Below, one piece after another: positions 9,653-17,313 of a stretch of 64,000 nucleotides of DNA. Source of the DNA: Roseobacter sp. Its GTDB lineage: Bacteria > Pseudomonadota > Alphaproteobacteria > Rhodobacterales > Rhodobacteraceae. Within the stretch, counting starts at the first letter, position 1. Each line of letters opens with the position of its first letter. Where the stretch lies: assembly GCA_015665415.1 (NCBI GenBank), contig JADFAE010000010.1, forward strand, positions 248,001 to 312,000, read 5' to 3'. The notes below the pieces were generated by a model. That model saw only the letters and a list, made by a program, of their open reading frames with translations, was not told where the DNA came from and searched no databases. The position numbers were made by a program, and so were the translations under genes.

Positions 9653-10342
9653 ATGACGGAGCCCAGTGAGACCATGCGATTTGACCGCCTGCCAGAAACC
9701 GGCTTTCTCTCTGCCGCCTCCGCGCCGCTGCGGGAGATGCTGGAAAGCCAGGCCAGCGAAGTGCGTCTTTCCAACGGCGAGGTGCTGTTTGAGCAGGGTG
9801 ACACCGGAGATGCCTTTTACGCCATCATCGAAGGATCGTTGGAGTTTTCCATCCTCTCCGCCTCGGGGCGCAAACTCTCGCTGGACCTGATGCGCCCCGG
9901 TGCTGTCTTTGGCGAGATCGTGCTGTTTGATCCCGGTCTGCGCACCGCCACCGCCACCGCTGCCGAACCCAGCCGATTGCGTCGCCTGCGCAACCGGGAT
10001 ATCCTGGCCCAGATCAAAGAGCACCCCGAATTGGCGGGTGATCTCTTGCGCCTGGCCGGGCAGCGCATGCGATGGATGAACATGCAACTGAATGAGCAGG
10101 TCTTCCTGCCGATGCCGGTGCGCCTGGCCCGCAAGCTCTTGTATCTGACCCCCGAGACCGGCAACGGGCGGCTCTCCCTGTCGCAGGCAGAACTGGCGGA
10201 ATATGTTGGCGCCACCCGCGAGGCGGTCTCCAAAACCCTGTCAAACTGGAAACGCAGCGGATTGATCGAGATCAGCCGCGGCGGGTTGCAGATCCTGGAC
10301 CGCAACGCTTTGGGCCTGCTGGCCGAACCTGAATCCATTTAA
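9653..10342 (+). CDS. Crp/Fnr-family transcriptional regulator
   Basis: A 229-residue regulator with an N-terminal cyclic-nucleotide-binding-like beta barrel (about 20-135; GEVLFEQGDTGDAFYAIIEGSLEF, MRPGAVFGEIVLFDPGLRTATATA). A C-terminal winged helix follows (about 165-220; LSLSQAELAEYVGATREAVSKTLSNW). The N-terminal Cys cluster of FNR is absent, so it is not an oxygen-sensing FNR; cAMP or another ligand is possible. ATG 9674 is an alternative start seven codons in. A GC-rich hairpin follows at 10385-10412. Confidence 0.9.
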   Translation: MTEPSETMRFDRLPETGFLSAASAPLREMLESQASEVRLSNGEVLFEQGDTGDAFYAIIEGSLEFSILSASGRKLSLDLMRPGAVFGEIVLFDPGLRTATATAAEPSRLRRLRNRDILAQIKEHPELAGDLLRLAGQRMRWMNMQLNEQVFLPMPVRLARKLLYLTPETGNGRLSLSQAELAEYVGATREAVSKTLSNWKRSGLIEISRGGLQILDRNALGLLAEPESI

Positions 10343-10384
10343 CCCCGGCCTGATACGGAAATACCAACATAATCGCTTCGTGTG

Positions 10385-10412
10385 GGGCGGCGAGCGCTAG
10401 CCGTCGCCCTTT
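10385..10412 (+). terminator. Probable terminator of the Crp/Fnr gene
   Basis: Stem GGGCGGCG (10385-10392) pairs with CGTCGCCC (10402-10409), one G-U pair, followed by TTT. It lies 43 bases after the regulator's stop codon. Confidence 0.45.
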
Positions 10413-10651
10413 CCTGCAGGTGTATCGGCCCACGCGTGGATCGCTCTTGCACAGCAAGGCGACCCACAAGAAGCCTTGACCGAAAGCCAAATGGAAACTA
10501 ACCAAGGTGCAGGTTGTAGACGCCTGCCTCCCGCCGACATGTGTCATGGTAAAGTTCTGCGCGATTACATTTCTATCTCTTTCCGCATGTCGCGCGGATG
10601 GCAATGCGGGCCCCATCTCAATCACGCGATTTGATCAGAGAGAATTGGGAT
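10413..10651. other. Upstream region of the MATE gene
   Basis: Together with the terminator before it, this is part of a 309-base gap. No gene is supported. It should contain the promoter of the MATE transporter, but no clear operator was recognised. Confidence 0.4.
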
Positions 10652-12043
10652 ATGTCTACCGCCCCCACCAATACATTCACCGATGGCCCACTTGCTGCCA
10701 TCTATCTGAAAACCGCGCTGCCCATCATCCTGGTGATGGCAATGAACGGTCTGCTGTCTGTGGCCGACGCGCTTTTTCTTGGCCTTCACGTTGGCCCTGA
10801 GGCCCTGGCCGCCGTCACTTTGATGTTTCCGCTCTACATGCTGATCGTGGCACTTTCCACGCTTGTATCAGGCGGGATGTCCAGCCTTTTGGCGCGCGCC
10901 TTCGGTGCTGCGGATATAGAGAAGGCGCGTGCTATCTTTGCAGGTGCACATGGGCTCGCTCTCTGTTTGGGCCTGAGTCTCATTCTTCTGTTCGCCTGCC
11001 TTGGCCAGTCGATGGCCTTACTGGCAGCCGGCGGGTCAAGTGAACTGGCACAGATGGGGGTGATCTACCTGCGGATCACTGTGCTGTTTTCGCCGCTGCT
11101 GTTTGTGCTCTCCGTCAACTCCGATGCCCTGCGCAACGAAGGACGAGTTGGTTTCATGGCCGCCATGAGTCTGCTGGTTTCCCTGGCAAACATCTGTTTC
11201 AACTACGTTCTCATCGTCGGTCTTGAAATGGGAGTTGCTGGATCTGCCTATGGTACGGCAGCCGCGCAAACCTTGGCCTTTGCGATCATTTTTGGGTTCC
11301 GCCTCATCGGGGAGACCCCACTGCGGCCCTCTGGCTTGCGACGGTCTTCGATGCTGCTGTACTGGGGAAGAATTCTCGCACTCGGCGCGCCGCAAAGCCT
11401 GAATTTCATCGGTCTAGCACTCGGGTCGGCTGCAATCATTACCGCCCTCCAATGGTTTGGTGGCCCAAATTATGCCAATACGGTAACGGCCTACGGGATC
11501 ATCACCCGCGTTATCACCTTTGCTTTCCTCCCCCTTTTGGGGCTGTCCTTTGCAATGCAAACCATCACTGGCAACAACTACGGTGCAACACTATGGCAAC
11601 GGTCAGATGCAAGTCTGCGTATCTCTCTTTTGGTTGCCTTCCTATATTGCGCCTTGGTCCAAGTCATTGTGATGAGCGCCCCCAACCGGATAGCCAGCGC
11701 CTTTGTGAGCGACCTTGCCGTAATCTCAGAGGTAGAACGCATCCTGCCGGTGATGACCTGCGTCTTTTTCCTCATGGGACCGTTGATGATGGTGGCCAGC
11801 TACTTTCAAGCGATAGGATCTGCCGCAAAGGCGGCTCTCTTGGGGCTAAGCAAACCCTATGCCTTTGCAATCCCCCTGACGTTTCTGCTGCCGTTTCCTT
11901 TTGGTGAAATCGGGATCTGGTATGCCGGTCCATTGGCCGAAGTCATGTTGTTCATCTTGACGGCTTTTGTGCTTTGGCGGGTGATGCAAGAGCACAAATT
12001 GAAATGGGGTCTCTTCCACAAAGAAAAAGGCGATGCGCTTTAA
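10652..12043 (+). CDS. MATE-family multidrug/cation efflux transporter
   Basis: A 463-residue integral membrane protein with about 12 predicted helices in two homologous halves, typical of MATE Na+/H+-driven exporters. The N-terminal half begins IYLKTALPIILVMAMNGLLSVADALFLG, followed by LSTLVSGGMSSLLARAFGA. The second half begins GAPQSLNFIGLALGSAAIITAL. The frame opens at ATG 10598; I chose ATG 10652 (MSTAPTNTFTDG) because the added 18 residues look non-coding, but the start is not certain. Substrate is unknown. An imperfect hairpin (12071-12103) follows. Confidence 0.88.
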   Translation: MSTAPTNTFTDGPLAAIYLKTALPIILVMAMNGLLSVADALFLGLHVGPEALAAVTLMFPLYMLIVALSTLVSGGMSSLLARAFGAADIEKARAIFAGAHGLALCLGLSLILLFACLGQSMALLAAGGSSELAQMGVIYLRITVLFSPLLFVLSVNSDALRNEGRVGFMAAMSLLVSLANICFNYVLIVGLEMGVAGSAYGTAAAQTLAFAIIFGFRLIGETPLRPSGLRRSSMLLYWGRILALGAPQSLNFIGLALGSAAIITALQWFGGPNYANTVTAYGIITRVITFAFLPLLGLSFAMQTITGNNYGATLWQRSDASLRISLLVAFLYCALVQVIVMSAPNRIASAFVSDLAVISEVERILPVMTCVFFLMGPLMMVASYFQAIGSAAKAALLGLSKPYAFAIPLTFLLPFPFGEIGIWYAGPLAEVMLFILTAFVLWRVMQEHKLKWGLFHKEKGDAL

Positions 12044-12070
12044 GCGCTTCAAGATCTTGCAGATTCAAAA

Positions 12071-12103
12071 GAGGCACGCCCACCTACAAGGGGGGCGCGC
12101 CTC
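12071..12103 (+). terminator. Imperfect hairpin after the MATE gene
   Basis: GAGGCACGCC (12071-12080) pairs with GGCGCGCCTC (12094-12103) with one mismatch. There is no T-run after it, so it is a weak terminator candidate. Confidence 0.3.
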
Positions 12104-12198
12104 GATAGGCCCGTCAGGGCCAAAGCTTTGCAAGCATTCGCGCCCCATCCCCACAGTCAAAAGGCCTCAATAGGGGGATCTAGTCGAAACGTTCAAAC

Positions 12199-12780
12199 TC
12201 AGTTTTGGCTGCGCCATTCCCAGGGCGGCAGCGTCTCTGCTTGCCAGATGCCGAGGTTCTCGGCCTGTGCGGCCTCGACTTCCGGCTGGTAATACCCCTG
12301 TTCGCGATTGGGCCAGGCCAGGCCTTCTTCGACCAGACGGGCACCAATATCCTGCCCATCCGCCTGACAGGACGCAACATAATGGCCATAGTTGTCGCGA
12401 CTGTTGCTGAAACATTCCACCAACTCAGCCGACCGCAGCATCTCTCGCATGCGATCCTCGGCTTGTGCCGCGCATTCCCAAAAGCCCCCGTCGGACCCGG
12501 TGCATTGCTGGGCCATCTCTGGGGCATCAATGCCAACCAATCGAATCTTCAAATTGCCCAGAGCGACAAAATCGCCTTCGATGACACGAAAGGCCTCGCC
12601 GGGCACCGAGAGCAATGGCTCCATCACACCGGCGAGCTGCTGAATGTTGCGCAGCTCCAGAAACACCTTTGCCGAAGCCGGATCCGCCAGGAGAGGAAGC
12701 TCTGTGGCAGATGCTGTGCTCGCCGTCATCGCTAAGGCGAGGCCTGCCAGGGTTCGTTTTATCATCATCTTATTGACCAT
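12199..12780 (-). CDS. Secreted thermonuclease-like (SNase-fold) protein
   Basis: A 193-residue protein with a signal peptide (about residues 1-25, GLALAMTASTASA). A staphylococcal nuclease-like OB fold follows: GDFVALGNLKIRLVGIDAPEM is the family's strand with Asp and Glu, then ECAAQAEDRMREML and DNYGHYVASCQADGQDIGARLVEEGLAW. The canonical second catalytic Arg that usually reads D-x-Y-G-R is HYVASC here, so catalysis is uncertain. ATG 12780 has no clear ribosome site, and internal ATGs five and six codons in are alternatives. Confidence 0.8.
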   Translation of the reverse strand: MVNKMMIKRTLAGLALAMTASTASATELPLLADPASAKVFLELRNIQQLAGVMEPLLSVPGEAFRVIEGDFVALGNLKIRLVGIDAPEMAQQCTGSDGGFWECAAQAEDRMREMLRSAELVECFSNSRDNYGHYVASCQADGQDIGARLVEEGLAWPNREQGYYQPEVEAAQAENLGIWQAETLPPWEWRSQN

Positions 12781-13046
12781 TCTGGATAGGAGAGTGGGGT
12801 GTAATCAGGCTGAAGACTGCCTGAAAAGTATCCAAAAACGGTTAACTGGGCTGCGCAGTCTTCACATGTTTGGCCCCAAAGCACCGCCAATTGACCTATT
12901 CCCAGGGCCAGACAAGGGGCCCGAACCCAGTGCCGCAAGCTGCCTGTATAGCTCTGATTAGATTTGAAAAGGTCAAATCCCGTCGCAGCCCTGCCGCGCC
13001 CTAAATCTCGCTTCAATTTGAACAAATCTTGCGCTTCGCTCATCGC
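12781..13046. other. Gene-free stretch before the predicted small RNA
   Basis: Part of a 502-base gap between the nuclease-like gene and degP. No credible ORF is seen. The rest of the gap holds the CRP-type site, predicted small RNA and degP terminator listed separately. Confidence 0.5.
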
Positions 13047-13062
13047 TGTGAACCAGATCACA
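13047..13062 (+). promoter_or_regulatory. Exact CRP-type site TGTGA-N6-TCACA
   Basis: TGTGAACCAGATCACA is a perfect match to the CRP half-site arrangement TGTGA-N6-TCACA. Its centre (13054.5) lies 41.5 bases before a predicted start at 13096, the class II activator position. A CATAGT hexamer (13084-13089) stands at the matching -10 place. A Crp/Fnr-family regulator gene is at 9653-10342, but a direct link is not shown. Confidence 0.55.
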
Positions 13063-13095
13063 GAACGCGCGCCTCAGATCTGCCATAGTGATCTC

Positions 13096-13177
13096 AAGAC
13101 AGGGACCTTCATTCCATCCCAATGAAAACCTGTTCCATACAAGAGCCATATGCCCGCCAGCATATGGCTCTTTCCTT
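13096..13177 (+). ncRNA. Predicted small regulatory RNA (about 80 nt)
   Basis: There is no ORF, but a complete small transcription unit can be read. Upstream is a CRP-type site and a CATAGT -10-like hexamer. The predicted RNA begins near 13096 and folds a 5' hairpin. ACAGG (13099-13103) pairs with CCTGT (13129-13133). Inside it TTCATT (13108-13113) pairs with AATGAA (13121-13126), exposing the C-rich loop CCATCCC. The 3' end is a 12-bp perfect stem AAGAGCCATATG/CATATGGCTCTT (13141-13152, 13161-13172) followed by TCCTTTTG. C-rich loops in alphaproteobacterial sRNAs often pair with ribosome binding sites. Expression is inferred only. Confidence 0.5.
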
Positions 13178-13180
13178 TTG
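13141..13180 (+). terminator. Intrinsic terminator with no upstream ORF
   Basis: A perfect 12-bp stem with an 8-base loop CCCGCCAG is followed by TCCTTTTG on the + strand. The nearest + strand gene upstream (MATE) ends about 1.1 kb earlier and has a reverse-strand gene in between, so this terminator needs its own transcript. Confidence 0.75.
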
Positions 13181-13227
13181 TCCCCTCCCGAATGCCCATT
13201 GCTTTGCTCATCCGAGAGCCCGACGTG

Positions 13228-13253
13228 CAAAAGGCCGGGCAATACCCGGCCTT
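13228..13253 (-). terminator. degP transcription terminator
   Basis: Reading the - strand, AAGGCCGGG and CCCGGCCTT form a 9-bp stem with loop TATTG, followed by TTG. It lies about 30 bases after the degP stop codon. Confidence 0.7.
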
Positions 13254-13282
13254 CCAACGCAGATCCTAGCGACCTGACGGTT

Positions 13283-14821
13283 TTATTTGAGCAGGTTCAG
13301 CGCCACAAAACGCGGCTCGCCATTGCGACGGACCAACAGCAGCAGGGATTTGCGCCCCGCCTCCTTGGCCTCAGAGATTCGGGCCTCCAGGTCACGGATG
13401 CTGGTCACCTTCTGCTGGCCTGCCTCGGTGATCACATCGCCAGCCCGCAGCCCTTTCTCCCAGGCCTCGGAGACCTCGTTGACAGAGAGGATGACCAGAC
13501 CGTCCGTCTCAGCAGAGAGGTTCAGTTCCCCCCGCAGCGTATCGGTCAGGGTGCCGATCGTCAGACCCAGAAGTTCCTTTTCGGTCACCGAAGGTCCGTC
13601 TTCTTCTGTGGAGGGCGCCGGGCTCGCCTGGCGCTCGGCATCCTCGCGGCGGCCCAGAGTGACCTTCAAGGTCTCTGTCTTGCCTTCCCGATAAACCACG
13701 ACGCGCACCGTCTTGCCCACTTCTGTATTGCCAACCGTGCGCACCAGGCTGCGGGTGTTCTTCACCTCGGTGCCATCAAAGCTGAGGATCACATCCCCGG
13801 CCAGCAGGCCGGCCTCCTTGGAGGGCCCCTCTGGCACATCGGTCACCAGCGCGCCCTTGGCATCCTCCAGCCCCATGGCCTCGGCTACGTCATCGCTGAC
13901 ATCCTGAATGCGCACGCCCAGCCAACCGCGGCGGGTCTCACCAAATTCCTTGAGCTGATCGACAACCTTGGTCACCACGTTCGAGGCCATGGAAAAGCCG
14001 ATGCCAATAGAGCCGCCATTGGGAGACAGGATCGCGGTGTTCACACCAATGACATCCCCATCCATATTGAACAGCGGCCCGCCAGAGTTGCCGCGATTGA
14101 TCGCTGCATCGGTCTGAATGTAATCATCATAAGAGCCCGAGAGTTCGCGATTTCGGGCGGAAACAATACCGGCAGAAACGGAAAACCCCTGCCCCAGAGG
14201 ATTGCCCATCGCCACAACCCAATCGCCCACGCGGGCTGTATCGCTGTCACCAAAGATGACAAATTTCAGCGGCGAAGGCGCTTCGACCTTGAGCAGGGCG
14301 ATATCGGTATTTGGATCGGTGCCAATGACCTTGGCCGGCAGCAGGGTCTTTGGCTGGCCTTCGCCGGGAAAGAACTCGATCTCGATTTCATCGGCATCGG
14401 CAATCACATGGTTGTTGGTGACGATATAGCCGTCTTCGGAGATCACAAACCCCGAACCCAAGGCTGAAGACCGCTGTGGGCGATTGCCATTGCCCCCGTT
14501 GCGATCCTGAAACTCACGAAAGAAATCCTCAAACGGAGAGCCCTCGGGGACGATGCCCTGGGGGCCGGTACGGCCTTCGATCACGGTCGAGGTGGTGATG
14601 TTCACCACCGCCGGGCTGACCTCATCCGCCAATGGTGCCAGGCTTTCGGGACGCGCCTGCGCCGACAGCGTCTGGGCCAAGATCAGCCCCAGGCCAAGCA
14701 CGGCCAGCCACAGCAGGCGCCAATAGCCTGCCTGCCTGTCCTGATCTGTTGAAACTGCAATTGCCTGAGCCTGAGCCTGCACCGATCTACTCCTTGTCAT
14801 CACCATTCCTGTTGTCGTCAT
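13283..14821 (-). CDS. degP: Do-family (DegP/HtrA) periplasmic serine endoprotease
   Basis: Envelope protease and chaperone for misfolded exported proteins. From ATG 14821 it has 512 residues. An N-terminal membrane/signal segment lies at about 34-55. The trypsin-like domain carries His138 (VTNNHVI), Asp173 (NTDIALLK) and Ser246 (GNSGGPL). Two PDZ domains follow (about 290-375, GWLGVRIQDVSDDVAEAMGL; and about 410-505, GLTIGTLTDTLRGELNL). The frame opens as far as 14923, but a GGTGAGGA site upstream and signal-peptide context support 14821. It lies downstream of hflK-hflC, a common alphaproteobacterial order that joins FtsH regulators and envelope proteolysis. Confidence 0.94.
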   Translation of the reverse strand: MTTTGMVMTRSRSVQAQAQAIAVSTDQDRQAGYWRLLWLAVLGLGLILAQTLSAQARPESLAPLADEVSPAVVNITTSTVIEGRTGPQGIVPEGSPFEDFFREFQDRNGGNGNRPQRSSALGSGFVISEDGYIVTNNHVIADADEIEIEFFPGEGQPKTLLPAKVIGTDPNTDIALLKVEAPSPLKFVIFGDSDTARVGDWVVAMGNPLGQGFSVSAGIVSARNRELSGSYDDYIQTDAAINRGNSGGPLFNMDGDVIGVNTAILSPNGGSIGIGFSMASNVVTKVVDQLKEFGETRRGWLGVRIQDVSDDVAEAMGLEDAKGALVTDVPEGPSKEAGLLAGDVILSFDGTEVKNTRSLVRTVGNTEVGKTVRVVVYREGKTETLKVTLGRREDAERQASPAPSTEEDGPSVTEKELLGLTIGTLTDTLRGELNLSAETDGLVILSVNEVSEAWEKGLRAGDVITEAGQQKVTSIRDLEARISEAKEAGRKSLLLLVRRNGEPRFVALNLLK

Positions 14822-15140
14822 GTTCTTTTTATCCTCACCACAAGCGGATCTCGCCCATGGGGTCCTTTTGCTGCTGCACTGCCCGCATCCGGTGATCCCT
14901 GCGATCACCCCGCTATTGGGCACCTACAATACATTCATAATCCTGCTCTCTATGTAGGGGGAGAATTTCCCTTCGCAACACCTGTAGGAGCGCTTCAATT
15001 CACTGTGAAATACCATCCCAGCGCGCTGGGGCAACCCAAGGCGGGGCTTTGGAACGGAGTTTAACAGCATTGCCCGTGAAAACAGCCCGGAAAAATCAAG
15101 AGGGCCGGTAAATGCTGCAGACATCGGGTTTCTTCACTAT
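14822..15140. other. Upstream region of degP
   Basis: With the hflC terminator this forms a 377-base gap. No gene is supported. It probably carries a degP promoter separate from hflKC, because a terminator stands between hflC and degP; no clear envelope-stress motif was recognised. Confidence 0.4.
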
Positions 15141-15178
15141 GAAAAAGGGGCCGACCCTGCGGCCAACCCCTTGTTTGT
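15141..15178 (-). terminator. hflKC terminator
   Basis: On the - strand AAGGGG (15172-15167) pairs with CCCCTT (15150-15145), with an inner CCG/CGG pairing, followed by TTTTTC. It lies about 20 bases after the hflC stop codon. Confidence 0.6.
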
Positions 15179-15198
15179 TTTGACAATAGGCCCTTCGA

Positions 15199-16080
15199 TT
15201 ACTGCCCGACAGAGCTCCCACGGGAGTCTTTCAGATAGTTGAAGAACTCGGAGTCCGGAGACAATACCAGCGAGGAATTGTTGCCTTTCAGCGCGCCTTC
15301 ATAGGCATTGAGGCTGCGATAGAATTCAAAGAATTCCGGGTCGCGGCCATAGGCCTCAGCAAAGATGGCGTTGCGTTCCGCATCCGCTTCACCGCGGATC
15401 ACCTCGGCTTCGCGTTCCGCCTCGGAGACCAGCTCGACCTCGGTCCGGTCTGCCAAAGCACGGACACGCTGCGCCGCCTCGTCACCACGGGCGATTTCAT
15501 CCGCCGCTTCCCGTTCACGCTCAGCGCGCATCCGGGCAAAGGTGGCTTCCAGGTTGGCCTGCGGCAGGTCGGTCCGCTTCAGACGCACATCAACCACCTC
15601 AAGCCCAAAACCTTCGGCCTGAGAGATTGCCCCGTTGCGAATCCGCAACATCAGGGCTGCACGATCCGAAGACAGGATGTCATTGGAGCTGACAGAACCC
15701 AGAACCTCGCGGGTTGCGGCCCGCATGATCTTGTCCAGACGCGTTTCTGCACCGCTGATACCGCTGGCACCAACCGCTTGGCGGAACTGCTTGACGTCAA
15801 CGATCTTATAGCGGGCAAAGGCATCAACCACCAGACGGCGGTCATCCAGCGGGGTGATTTCCAGCGGACCAACCTCAAGGCTGAGGATACGGTCATCATA
15901 GGTCACCACTTCGTCAATCAGCGGAACCTTGAAGGCGAGACCGGGGTCTTCCTTCACAGCAACCACACGACCAAAGCGCAAGACCAAAGCCTTTTCGCGC
16001 TCATCGACAATAAAGATCGACGACAGCAGGCCGACAACGACAAGAACCAATACCGGGAGTAAAAATGTTGTCTTATTCAT
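15199..16080 (-). CDS. hflC: HflC, SPFH-domain regulator of FtsH protease
   Basis: A 293-residue partner of HflK in the inner-membrane HflKC cage around FtsH. One N-terminal transmembrane helix (about 5-25, FLLPVLVLVVVGLLSSIFIV) is followed by the SPFH/band-7 domain (VDEREKALVLRFGRVVAVKEDPGLAFKVPLIDEVVTYDDR). A long Ala/Glu/Arg-rich coiled coil comes next (ARMRAEREREAADEIARGDEAA). Its ATG shares one base with the hflK TGA (TGATG at 16078-16082), so translation is coupled. A hairpin terminator follows. Confidence 0.96.
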   Translation of the reverse strand: MNKTTFLLPVLVLVVVGLLSSIFIVDEREKALVLRFGRVVAVKEDPGLAFKVPLIDEVVTYDDRILSLEVGPLEITPLDDRRLVVDAFARYKIVDVKQFRQAVGASGISGAETRLDKIMRAATREVLGSVSSNDILSSDRAALMLRIRNGAISQAEGFGLEVVDVRLKRTDLPQANLEATFARMRAEREREAADEIARGDEAAQRVRALADRTEVELVSEAEREAEVIRGEADAERNAIFAEAYGRDPEFFEFYRSLNAYEGALKGNNSSLVLSPDSEFFNYLKDSRGSSVGQ

Positions 16081-17240
16081 CAGTTATCTCCCGACCGGCG
16101 CAGTTCATTGAGCGGCAGATAGGGCACGACGCCCTGGCCAGTCTCACCTGTCGACTGATCCAGGATGATCTTGTCGACGTTGCCTAGGACCGTTTCCATG
16201 GTTTCCAGATACAACCGTTTGCGGGTAACCTCAGGAGCCTTCTGGTATTCGGTCAGAACTGCGGTAAAGCGGCTGGCTTCACCCTGTGCCTGGTTGACCA
16301 CCTGAGCACGGTAGCCTTCGGCCTCTTCCAGAGTCTGGGCAGACTGGCCTCGCGCAGCAGCAAGCTTACGGTTGGCATAGGCATCCGCCTGTTTTTCCAA
16401 CCGGTCACGTTCCTGACCCGCTGACTGAACGTCGCGGAAAGCATCTTTTACCGGTTCTGGCGGATCTGCTCCGTCAAAGTTGACCCGAACGACGTTCACG
16501 CCACTGTCGTAGCTGTCGAGCGTCGACTGGACCAGTTCTTCGAGACGCGCGGTAATCGCACCACGATCCCGGTTCAGGATTGGGGCCAGTTCCGACTGCG
16601 CGATGATTTCACGCATCGCCGACTCGGATACCGCCTGAATTGTCGCCTGCGGATCTCGCAGGTTGAACAAATACAGGGCCGGATCATTGATGTTCCAAAC
16701 CACCTGGAAATCGACATCGATGATGTTTTCATCACCCGTCAACATCAGGCCGGCGTCACTGCCGCGCGAGCCTGCACCGATGTTTTCGGTCTGCTCAACC
16801 CGCACCGGGATCACCTCATAGGTGACAAAAGGCCAGGGCGCAAAGTTCAAACCCGGCAAGCCAGTATCAAGATAGTCACCCAGGAACAGCTCAACAGATT
16901 GCTCTTCGGTCTTGACCGAATAAAAGCTCGCCATGCCCCAAAGCACTGCACCCGCAAGAAGTCCCAGGCCAATGGTGCCTTTGGTGAACAGGGGCGAACC
17001 GCCACCCTGGCCGCCACGGCCACCGCCGCCCTGGCCAGTGCCGCCGCCACGGCCGCCCATCAGGACGCGCAGCTGCTCCTGGCCCTTTTTGACCAGCTCA
17101 TCAATTTCAGGGATCTGGGGGTCCTCGGGACGACGGCCACCGCCGCCACCACCGTTGTTACCGCCACCGTTGTCTCCCCGGTTACCTCCGCCGCCGGAAG
17201 AGCCTCCGCCCCCCCAGGGGCCACCGCTATTGCCCGCCAT
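16080..17240 (-). CDS. hflK: HflK, SPFH-domain regulator of FtsH protease
   Basis: A 386-residue inner-membrane protein that assembles with HflC. The N-terminal 75 residues are extremely Gly/Asn-rich (GGPWGGGGSSGGGG), as is usual for HflK. One transmembrane helix lies at about 86-106 (GTIGLGLLAGAVLWGMASFYSV). The band-7 domain follows (EEQSVELFLGDYLDTGLPGLNFAPWPFVTYEVIPV), then a coiled coil with AYANRKLAAARGQSAQTLEEAEGYRAQVV. It is the first gene of the hflKC pair; gor ends 73 bases upstream on the same strand. Confidence 0.96.
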   Translation of the reverse strand: MAGNSGGPWGGGGSSGGGGNRGDNGGGNNGGGGGGRRPEDPQIPEIDELVKKGQEQLRVLMGGRGGGTGQGGGGRGGQGGGSPLFTKGTIGLGLLAGAVLWGMASFYSVKTEEQSVELFLGDYLDTGLPGLNFAPWPFVTYEVIPVRVEQTENIGAGSRGSDAGLMLTGDENIIDVDFQVVWNINDPALYLFNLRDPQATIQAVSESAMREIIAQSELAPILNRDRGAITARLEELVQSTLDSYDSGVNVVRVNFDGADPPEPVKDAFRDVQSAGQERDRLEKQADAYANRKLAAARGQSAQTLEEAEGYRAQVVNQAQGEASRFTAVLTEYQKAPEVTRKRLYLETMETVLGNVDKIILDQSTGETGQGVVPYLPLNELRRSGDN

Positions 17241-17313
17241 GTGTCTCCTATCCCATTTCTGCCGCCTCAGTGGCGGCCCGTTGCGTCTAACCTGTGACCG
17301 GAATCTTGTGAAT

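Noticed and set aside
12973-13257. Reverse-strand ORF of 94 codons between the nuclease-like gene and degP
   Set aside because: It overlaps the CRP-type site, the predicted small RNA and the degP terminator, has no ribosome site and no family-like composition.
14924-15124. Short - strand ORF upstream of degP
   Set aside because: No ribosome site, no recognisable domain and composition unlike neighbouring genes.
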